Origin: Candidatus Nanopelagicales bacterium
GTDB taxonomy: Bacteria; Actinomycetota; Actinomycetes; S36-B12
Direction of reading: 5' to 3'
DNA length: 5,727 nt
Assembly (NCBI GenBank): GCA_018399515.1
Contig: JAGYOB010000391.1
Coordinates: 1-5,727, forward strand
Every line of letters begins with the position of its first letter. Within the stretch, counting starts at the first letter, position 1. The position numbers and the translations under genes are program-made. Below are positions 1 to 5,727 of the stretch, piece after piece. The notes beneath the pieces are model-generated. The model saw nothing but the letters and a program-made list of their open reading frames with translations. It made no database searches and had not been told where the DNA came from.

Positions 1-649
1 TTAGCCACGACGGCGGTGCGACCGGGACTCGCGCCCGCGCGATCACCACGTCGAGGGCTGACAGGGTGGCCTCGGTGAGTCGGTGAGCCGCGCCGGACAG
101 ATCAGTGCCGAAAAGCGAAGCACCGACGACCTCGAGTGTGGCCCGCATGATCACGTCGTCCAGGTCGATGATCGCGCCACGCGACGGCAGTTGCTCCCAC
201 GATCGATCGAGCCGGTCGAGGGACTGTGCCACATGGCCCCCTACGGCGCTGATCGCCTCATGATGAAAGGCAGGTTGGACGAGTCGTCGCTGCCGTCGCC
301 AGACGTCACCGTCGGAAGTCAGGAGTCCCTCGCCGGTCACGAGGGAGAGAGCCGAATACTGAAGCGTGTGCTTGTCGTACTCACGGGCGTTGGTTACCAG
401 CACTCGGCGGGCCGCGGCAGCATCCGCGATGAGGTAACTCGGTGGCCGGGGAATCGGGAACTGCACGATCGGTCCGAATTCTGTGCTCGTGCGAACCAGA
501 TACTGCAACGGGTCCCGGCGAATTTGGCCGAAGGATCGCAGCATCTGCGGACCACTGGGGCCGGGAGCCGTCGCAGGCGTCCGTCCGTAGCGGCGATCGG
601 GCGGTAGTGGCAGCGAGACGGGTTGTCCGGACTCAGATTCCCGGGACAT
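1..649 (-). CDS. Cytochrome P450, N-terminal part (runs off the left edge)
   Basis: This is a haem-thiolate monooxygenase, which would use electrons from a redox partner to insert oxygen into an organic substrate; the substrate is unknown. Translating the complement from the ATG at 649 gives 216 uninterrupted residues and no stop before the edge. A proline-rich leader (about residues 10-35) has no transmembrane helix, so the protein is probably soluble. Next come the beta-1 region (FGPIVQFPIPRPPSYLIAD, 58-76), GEGLLTSDGDVW (106-117) and the C-helix motif WRRQRRLVQPAF (117-128), whose W and R contact haem propionates in this family. An E-helix-like stretch DLDDVIMRATLEVVGASLFG (162-181) follows. 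The I-helix, ExxR and Cys-ligand loop would lie in the missing roughly half of the protein. The start lies 3 bases after the upstream stop with no clear Shine-Dalgarno sequence, so translation is probably coupled. The family assignment is firm; no CYP number is given because the diagnostic half is absent. Confidence 0.9.
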   Translation of the reverse strand, partial: MSRESESGQPVSLPLPPDRRYGRTPATAPGPSGPQMLRSFGQIRRDPLQYLVRTSTEFGPIVQFPIPRPPSYLIADAAAARRVLVTNAREYDKHTLQYSALSLVTGEGLLTSDGDVWRRQRRLVQPAFHHEAISAVGGHVAQSLDRLDRSWEQLPSRGAIIDLDDVIMRATLEVVGASLFGTDLSGAAHRLTEATLSALDVVIARARVPVAPPSWL

Positions 650-655
650 CAGTTA
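647..655 (-). other. Stop/start junction TAA-CTG-ATG between the GH15 fusion gene and the P450 gene
   Basis: The transcribed strand reads TAA (655-653), CTG (652-650), ATG (649-647), and all three triplets are in the same frame. The upstream gene ends LSRASR-stop and the P450 opens MSRESESG. No purine-rich ribosome-binding site precedes the ATG (the upstream bases are AGCCGGGCGTCGCGATAA). Termination followed by reinitiation on the adjacent ATG is therefore the likeliest way the P450 is translated, and the spacing argues for one transcript. Confidence 0.7.
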
Positions 656-3181
656 TCGCGACGCCCGGCTCAACTCGCGCGCCACGACCAGAGCTCCCAG
701 GTGGGAATACGCCTGCGGGTGGTTACCCAGTCCGCGGCCATCAGCCGGATCGACCTGCTCGGGCAGGAGATCGGTCACTCCAGCCGCATCTGCCATCGCC
801 GTCAGCATCTGCCGTGCATGATCGAGGTGACCCAACCTAACGTAAGCAGCGGCCAACCAAGCTCCGCAGATGTGCATCGCCCCTTCATGGCCGGACAGTC
901 CATCGTCATAGAGATACCGGTAGACACCACCGGAGCGACGCAGGTGCTTTTCGATGAATGCCACGGTTCCGGCGATACGTTCCGAAGGCGCTGGGTAACC
1001 TTCAAGAATTCCTTGCAGCACAGCAGCATCGGCAACACGACGATCATAGGCGCAGACATAGGAATCGAGCTCTTCGTCGAATCCGTTCGCTTCGATATCC
1101 GCGACGATCCGCTCGGCCAGCGCTGACCATTCCGCATCAGGGACCCCGCGCCGTCGGGCGACTCGCGCTCCCCTGTCGGCGGCCAGCCAGCACATCATCC
1201 GGGAGTGAACGTGATGGCGCGGGTGATCGCGTATTTCCCAGATCCCGTGATCGGGTTCGGTCCACCTATGCTCCACCGCAGTGACACAGTCGACGACCAA
1301 TTGCCACTCGGCATCACTGACGCTGCCTTGTGCACCACTCACCTCGTCGACCAGAGCGACGACAGGACCGAAGACATCGAGTTGAACCTGACCTTGGGCG
1401 GCATTGCCAACCCGGACCGGGCGACTGCCGGCGTAACCCGGCAGGTGATCAAGCACCGCCTCGGGCCCAAGTTCACTGCCGTAGATCGAATACAGCGGGT
1501 GGAGACGTTCCGGGGACGAGGCTGCTGCAACGACATCGTGCAGCCAACCTAGATACGCCTCGGCCTCTGCCAGCGATCCGATATCGACCAGCGCGCGAAC
1601 GGTCAGTGCCGCATCGCGAATCCACACGTAGCGGTAATCCCAATTGCGCAACCCGCCGATTCCTTCGGGCAGGCTCGTCGTCGCAGCCGCCAGAACTCCG
1701 CCGGTGGCAGCGAAACATAAACCCTTCAGGGTCAGGGCTGATCGTGTTTCCCATGCCGTGTCGATGCCGGGTAGCCGCAGGGCACCGGCCCACGATCGCC
1801 AGGCCGCCTCGACATCCTGCCCGTCCCGTCCGTCATTCGCCGCGCCGACGACATCGGTGCCGTAGCGCAATTCCAGACGCACATCGCCAGCACTCGGGTC
1901 GATGATCGCAGTGGCGACCTGACCACCGATGCCCTCGGTAATCGCCCATGTCGCCCCCGGAGCCGACAGGCAGATCGCATCGGATGCGCCCTGCACGATG
2001 AGCCCGTCCGGAACCGCGACCAAGGTGACCGGAACAGCGGAGAACTGCGGCCGTGGGATGAATTCCACCCGGGCCGCAGCGCTTCCGGACAGGACGCGGA
2101 CGAGTCGAGTTGCACCATCGGGGTCGACGGGCAGCCCGGGACCGCCGTCAAGGAAATCAGTGACCGTCAACCCCGCCCAGCGTGTGCGTGCCACCATCGT
2201 CTCGGGCACGTAGGTGGTCGACATCGGCGGAGCGTCGGTGACCGGGGTGATGGTGAAGTGACCGGCGGTCGCGTCACCGAGGAGTGCTGCGAACAGCGCA
2301 GGAGAGTCCGGGTCAGGCGCGCACAACCAGTCGATGCCGCCCTTGGCCGACAGCAGTGCGACGGTGCGCCCGTCGGACAGGAGGGTGTAATCCTCGATCG
2401 GATGCGCGTGGCCACCCAGCAGCCAGCGTTGGCGTTCGGCCAGCACCTCGGCGAGCAGTACCCCTACGGCCTGTGGGTCCTCGACCCGATAATGGGCTCG
2501 CGTGTCCCCGTCTCCGACCTTGACGCCGACGTCCGGCCCAGAGAGATCGGCGAACACACTCTCATCGGTGAGGTCATCACCGATGAACAGCACGGCGGAT
2601 GCACCGAGTCGATGACGTAGCAGGGCGACGGCCTCGGCCTTATCGGAGTGAACAACACTCAATTCGAGCACCTTCTTGCCGTGCCGAACCCACACTCCCT
2701 CTCGACCCCCGATGGCCTGTTCAACCGAGGCCAGTAGCGCATCGGCAGCGGTCTCGTCATCGACGCCGCGCACGTGAACCGCGATAGCGGAGGGCTTGTG
2801 CTCCAAGCGAGCGCCCGGTGTGCCCTGCATCAACGCGCGCACCTGGTCATCGAGCCCGGCGAGCAGGCTTGCCTGGTCTGCGGTCAAGTCACGACCGAAG
2901 TCCAAGTCGAACTCCGACCCGTGACTGCCCACCAGGTGGATCTCCGCCGGAAGCCGCGATAGGGCCGCGAGATCTCGCAACGCACGGCCGGACACCACAG
3001 CGGCCGTAGTCGTCGGCAGCTGGCTCAGCGCCCGCAGGGCTCCGACCGCTTCGTTAAGCGGCGCGGCGCGGGCCGGATCCTCGACGATGGGCGCGAGCGT
3101 GCCGTCGTAGTCACAGCACACCAGCAGTGAAGGAGTTCGGGCGATCTCACGAATAACCCGGGCATCCATGGATGCGGTCAT
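653..3181 (-). CDS. Trehalose-6-phosphate phosphatase / glycoside hydrolase family 15 fusion protein
   Basis: A cytosolic bifunctional enzyme of 842 residues with no signal peptide. The first domain (about 14-255) is an OtsB-type HAD phosphatase that turns trehalose-6-phosphate into trehalose and phosphate. It has the nucleophile motif DYDGT (24-28, with D24 and D26), SGR (64-66), the lysine region HGKKVLELS (167-175) and the Mg-binding GDDLTDE (201-207). The second domain (about 262-838) is GH15. It opens with IEDYTLLSDGRTVALLSAKG (262-281, ending GGIDWLC) and has RNWDYRYVWIRDA (512-524), the likely general acid in GIWEIRD (E649), the likely base in LLPEQVDP (E808) and GNHPQAYSHLG (819-829). 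Actinobacterial GH15 proteins of this type include trehalases, so trehalose is the likeliest substrate, though this is inference. A GTG at 3235 extends the frame by 18 codons inside the preceding gene. I prefer the ATG at 3181 because it removes that overlap and the HAD fold begins shortly after; the ATG at 3169 is a third option. No Shine-Dalgarno sequence is evident. It is probably cotranscribed with the pyruvate carboxylase gene and the P450. The name otsB would cover only the first half. Confidence 0.93.
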   Translation of the reverse strand: MTASMDARVIREIARTPSLLVCCDYDGTLAPIVEDPARAAPLNEAVGALRALSQLPTTTAAVVSGRALRDLAALSRLPAEIHLVGSHGSEFDLDFGRDLTADQASLLAGLDDQVRALMQGTPGARLEHKPSAIAVHVRGVDDETAADALLASVEQAIGGREGVWVRHGKKVLELSVVHSDKAEAVALLRHRLGASAVLFIGDDLTDESVFADLSGPDVGVKVGDGDTRAHYRVEDPQAVGVLLAEVLAERQRWLLGGHAHPIEDYTLLSDGRTVALLSAKGGIDWLCAPDPDSPALFAALLGDATAGHFTITPVTDAPPMSTTYVPETMVARTRWAGLTVTDFLDGGPGLPVDPDGATRLVRVLSGSAAARVEFIPRPQFSAVPVTLVAVPDGLIVQGASDAICLSAPGATWAITEGIGGQVATAIIDPSAGDVRLELRYGTDVVGAANDGRDGQDVEAAWRSWAGALRLPGIDTAWETRSALTLKGLCFAATGGVLAAATTSLPEGIGGLRNWDYRYVWIRDAALTVRALVDIGSLAEAEAYLGWLHDVVAAASSPERLHPLYSIYGSELGPEAVLDHLPGYAGSRPVRVGNAAQGQVQLDVFGPVVALVDEVSGAQGSVSDAEWQLVVDCVTAVEHRWTEPDHGIWEIRDHPRHHVHSRMMCWLAADRGARVARRRGVPDAEWSALAERIVADIEANGFDEELDSYVCAYDRRVADAAVLQGILEGYPAPSERIAGTVAFIEKHLRRSGGVYRYLYDDGLSGHEGAMHICGAWLAAAYVRLGHLDHARQMLTAMADAAGVTDLLPEQVDPADGRGLGNHPQAYSHLGALVVARELSRASR

Positions 3182-3191
3182 CGATCGACCG
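3175..3191 (-). other. Small inverted repeat over the start codon of the phosphatase/GH15 gene
   Basis: On the transcribed strand the sequence CGGTC-GATCGAT-GACCG forms a perfect 5-bp stem with a 7-base loop. It lies between the pyruvate carboxylase stop and the preferred ATG at 3181. The A and T of that ATG fall in the loop and its G in the stem. Such a hairpin could slow independent initiation, so that ribosomes arriving from pyc would open it. The stem is short and there is no U-tract, so it is not a terminator, and in GC-rich DNA a repeat of this size can arise by chance. Confidence 0.25.
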
Positions 3192-5727
3192 TCATGAGAT
3201 CTCGGCCACGAGGTCGGCTGCTTCCACCTGGTCACCGCTGGAACAGTGCACGGCTAAGACCGTACCGGTGCGGGGAGCGGTGACGACCGATTCCATCTTC
3301 ATCGCCTCAATGACCGCGATCCGATCGCCAGCCTCGACCGAGTCACCGGCATCGACCAGCACCGTGATGACTCCGGGGACGGTCGTCCCGACCTGACGCG
3401 GATCGGTCGCATCCAGACGACGGCGCGCCTCACGCGTTCCGGTCACCGATGCATCGAGCACGCGTAAAGCCCACGGCTGGCCATTCGCCCACAGGTGAAC
3501 ACGGCGGTGCCCGGTCTCATCGACATCACCGATCGCATCGAGTTCGACGTACCAGGTCTGGCCCGGTGCGATCTCGATGCTCTCCACGCGTCCGGGCTGC
3601 AAGCCGTAGAGGTACGGGATCGTCGGAATGACCGACACATCACCGAATTCCTCCTGGGATGCGATCAATCCAGCAGCCTCGGTCGGCAGCATGAGTCGAG
3701 ACAGGGCAGATCGGCGACGCGACGCATCGGCGCCGGCATCCTCGAGGAGCGCCAGATCCGTCGAATCGACGCTCGGGGGCGCAGGTGCAGGTCGCGCCGC
3801 GGTGACCTCGTCGGTGAACGGTTGGACGAAACCACCGGCGGGGACCCCGAGTTGGCCGTGCAGGAACGCCACGACGGATGCCGGCAGGTCATAGCGTGCC
3901 CCATCTGCGAGGAGCTGCTCGCGGGTGACACCCGATGTCACCAGCCACAGCGCCAAATCACCGACGACCTTCGACGACGGCGTCACCTTCACCGGTCGGC
4001 CCAGGATCACATTCGCTTCCGCATAGGCGTCGAGCACCTCATCGAACCGATCCCCCACTCCCAGAGCATCAGCCTGGGCTCGCAGATTCGACAGTTGCCC
4101 CCCGGGCACCTCATGGCGGTAGACCTTCGTCTGCGGCGAGCGCTGACCGGCTTCGAAGGGCGCATAGACATCGCGAACCGCCTCCCAGAACGGCTCCAGG
4201 GCGAGCACATCGCTCAGATCGAGACCGGTGTCACGCTCGGTGTGTGCCAGAGCGGCGACCAGGGCGCCCATGCTCGGCTGGCTGCCGCCCGATGCCAGCG
4301 GTGCGCTGGCGCAATCCACCCCATCGACCCCCGCCAGCGCAGCAGCCAGATAGGTGGCTAGTTGTCCGCCCGCAGTGTCATGGGTGTGCAACCGGACCGG
4401 GACATCGAATCGCTCACGCAATGCCGGGATCAGCATCGTCGCCGCCGGCGCCCGCAGCAGGCCCGCCATGTCCTTGATCACCAATCCGTGGACTCCGGCT
4501 GTCACGAGATCGTCGGCAACACCGAGGTAGTAGTCCAGGGTGTAAGTCGTCTCCGCCGGATCCAAGAGGTCGCCGGTATAACAGACCGCTCCCTCGGCAT
4601 AGGCTCCGGCATCGCGCGTAGCGGCGATAACATCGCGCATCTGCTCGATGTCGTTGAGGGCGTCGAAGATCCGCAGGATGTCGATGCCCGCAGCAACAGC
4701 CTCGGTAACGAACGCAGAGATCACCGGGCGCGGATAGGGCGCGTAGCCGAGCAGATTGCGACCACGGATGAGCATCTGCAGGGCAACGTGAGGAGAGGCG
4801 TCACGCAACTGCACCAGTCGGTCCCACGGGTCCTCGCGCAGGAACCGAAGCGATGCATCGAAGGTCGCACCACCCCAGCACTCCAACGACACCAACGACG
4901 GCAGCAGATCGGCGGTGGCTTCGGCTCCGGCGATGAGGTCGACTGATCGCACCCGGGTGGCCAGCAGCGACTGATGTGCATCGCGAAGCGAGGTATCCGT
5001 CACCGGTAACGCGACGTGATCACGCAGATACCGGGCCAGCCCCTCGGGACCTTCCGCCGTCAGGAGGTCCTTCGACCCAGACTCGGCTGGCTGCGCCACC
5101 GTGGGGAGCAGCGTGCGCGGATCGATCAGTTCGCGAACCGGCCGACCGTGCGGTCGGTTGACCGTGACATCGGCGAGCTTGGCAAGAAGCCCCGAACCAG
5201 GTCCGCGCTGAGCCGCCTCCAGCAACTGCGGGTGCTCGTCGAGGAACGCGGTGGACAACCGGGCCTCGAGGAAGTCGGGTTCGTCCAGGAGCGCGCGCAA
5301 GAACCCCACGTTCGTGGATACCCCGCGGACTCGGAACTCATCGAGTCCGCGCCGGGTCCGGCGCGCCGCCTGCTCCAGGTCGGTTCCACTCGTGGTCATC
5401 TTCACCAGTAGCGAGTCGTAATACGGTGAGATCTCCGCGCCCGTATACGTCGCTCCATCGAGTCGGATTCCCGGTCCGCCGGGTGACCGATAGGCCAGGA
5501 TCGTTCCCGTGCTCGGTCGAAAATCCTCGGCCGGATCCTCTGTGGTGAGTCGGCACTGGATCGCCGTACGCGTGGGACGCTGCGTCGGTTGAACCAGTCC
5601 GAGATCAGCCAGGGTCGCACCGGCGGCGATCTGCAACTGGGCGAGTACGAGATCGACCCCGGTGACCTCCTCGGTCACGGTGTGTTCGACCTGGATGCGC
5701 GGATTCATCTCGATGAACGCAAACCCG
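3192..5727 (-). CDS. pyc: Pyruvate carboxylase, C-terminal three-quarters (N-terminus beyond the right edge)
   Basis: Biotin-dependent anaplerotic enzyme in the cytosol: pyruvate + bicarbonate + ATP gives oxaloacetate. The visible reading frame is 844 codons (full-length enzymes have about 1,130 residues) and enters the window as GFAFIEMNPRIQVEHTVTEE, the end of the biotin carboxylase active site. The ATG at 5708 is an internal methionine of that motif, not the start. Numbering from this Met, the carboxyltransferase domain begins near 237 with DTSLRDAHQS (R242, metal ligand D243, Q246). It continues with ECWGGATFD (276-284), QMLIRGRN (pyruvate-binding R315), the carbamylated lysine in VIKDMAG (K412), metal ligands LHTHDTAGG (H441, H443) and KVTPSSK (574-580). 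The biotinyl domain ends the protein with EAMKMES; the biotinylated K804 is encoded at 3299-3297. Both carboxylase and carrier modules on one chain, plus the pyruvate-type transferase motifs, rule out acetyl-/propionyl-CoA carboxylase alpha subunits. No frameshift or missing catalytic residue is seen. The TGA at 3194-3192 is followed after 10 bases by the trehalose-phosphatase/GH15 gene. Confidence 0.96.
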   Translation of the reverse strand, partial: GFAFIEMNPRIQVEHTVTEEVTGVDLVLAQLQIAAGATLADLGLVQPTQRPTRTAIQCRLTTEDPAEDFRPSTGTILAYRSPGGPGIRLDGATYTGAEISPYYDSLLVKMTTSGTDLEQAARRTRRGLDEFRVRGVSTNVGFLRALLDEPDFLEARLSTAFLDEHPQLLEAAQRGPGSGLLAKLADVTVNRPHGRPVRELIDPRTLLPTVAQPAESGSKDLLTAEGPEGLARYLRDHVALPVTDTSLRDAHQSLLATRVRSVDLIAGAEATADLLPSLVSLECWGGATFDASLRFLREDPWDRLVQLRDASPHVALQMLIRGRNLLGYAPYPRPVISAFVTEAVAAGIDILRIFDALNDIEQMRDVIAATRDAGAYAEGAVCYTGDLLDPAETTYTLDYYLGVADDLVTAGVHGLVIKDMAGLLRAPAATMLIPALRERFDVPVRLHTHDTAGGQLATYLAAALAGVDGVDCASAPLASGGSQPSMGALVAALAHTERDTGLDLSDVLALEPFWEAVRDVYAPFEAGQRSPQTKVYRHEVPGGQLSNLRAQADALGVGDRFDEVLDAYAEANVILGRPVKVTPSSKVVGDLALWLVTSGVTREQLLADGARYDLPASVVAFLHGQLGVPAGGFVQPFTDEVTAARPAPAPPSVDSTDLALLEDAGADASRRRSALSRLMLPTEAAGLIASQEEFGDVSVIPTIPYLYGLQPGRVESIEIAPGQTWYVELDAIGDVDETGHRRVHLWANGQPWALRVLDASVTGTREARRRLDATDPRQVGTTVPGVITVLVDAGDSVEAGDRIAVIEAMKMESVVTAPRTGTVLAVHCSSGDQVEAADLVAEIS

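Noticed and set aside
196..210. GATCGATCGA-type short palindromic runs as possible operator sites
   Set aside because: They lie inside the P450 coding sequence and encode ordinary residues (Leu-Asp-Arg-Ser). Such CGATCG runs recur by chance in GC-rich coding DNA.
83..607. Plus-strand open frame of 174 codons opposite the left-edge gene
   Set aside because: The minus strand here encodes a clear cytochrome P450 N-terminus with the C-helix motif. The plus-strand product has no recognisable domain and an Arg/Gly-rich composition typical of antisense frames in GC-rich DNA.
1330..1905. Plus-strand open frame of 191 codons
   Set aside because: It lies wholly opposite the GH15 domain, and its Arg/Pro/His-rich translation with no motif marks it as a shadow frame.
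3182..3191. Transcription terminator between pyc and the phosphatase/GH15 gene
   Set aside because: The gap is only 10 bases, the inverted repeat has a 5-bp stem and no T-run follows on the transcribed strand. It overlaps the next start codon.
3495..4946. Two consecutive long plus-strand open frames (3495-4361 and 4362-4946)
   Set aside because: They lie opposite the carboxyltransferase domain of pyruvate carboxylase, whose catalytic residues are all intact. The antisense products resemble no family I know, and the length is explained by the codon bias of the sense gene.
3192..5708. The ATG at 5708 as the true start of the pyruvate carboxylase gene
   Set aside because: The frame stays open to the right edge and upstream codons give GFAFIE, completing the conserved biotin carboxylase motif. 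This Met is internal and the gene is cut by the window.

Overview
The window is GC-rich DNA, strongly G/C at third codon positions. It is packed with three co-directional genes on the minus strand and has almost no space between them. The base composition, the single-chain pyruvate carboxylase and the trehalose-phosphatase/GH15 fusion all suggest an actinobacterium (Actinomycetota, perhaps a mycolate-type or related lineage). The genus cannot be fixed from this window, and I see no plasmid, phage or mobile-element signature.

Layout in transcription order, right to left. (1) 5727-3192 holds most of a pyruvate carboxylase. Its N-terminal part lies beyond the right edge, and the visible part runs from the end of the biotin carboxylase domain through the carboxyltransferase domain to the biotinyl lysine. 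(2) 3181-653 is a complete two-domain protein, with a trehalose-6-phosphate phosphatase (OtsB-type HAD) domain followed by a glycoside hydrolase family 15 domain of the trehalase/glucoamylase type. (3) 649-1 is the first 216 codons of a cytochrome P450. It leaves the window at the left edge before the I-helix, ExxR and haem-cysteine regions.

The gaps are 10 bases (pyc to phosphatase/GH15) and 3 bases (phosphatase/GH15 to P450). No terminator or internal promoter is visible, so the three are probably one transcript driven from beyond the right edge. Pyruvate carboxylase feeds oxaloacetate to the TCA cycle and gluconeogenesis, and the fusion protein acts on trehalose phosphate and probably trehalose. 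The first two therefore share a central-carbon/storage-sugar theme. The P450 has no obvious metabolic link to them.

The most interesting points are the fusion of a trehalose-forming domain to a probable trehalose-cleaving domain, and the P450 reading frame continuing in the same frame as the fusion gene after TAA-CTG-ATG. I found no RNA gene, CRISPR array, insertion sequence or convincing new system. The long open frames on the plus strand are antisense shadows of these three genes.
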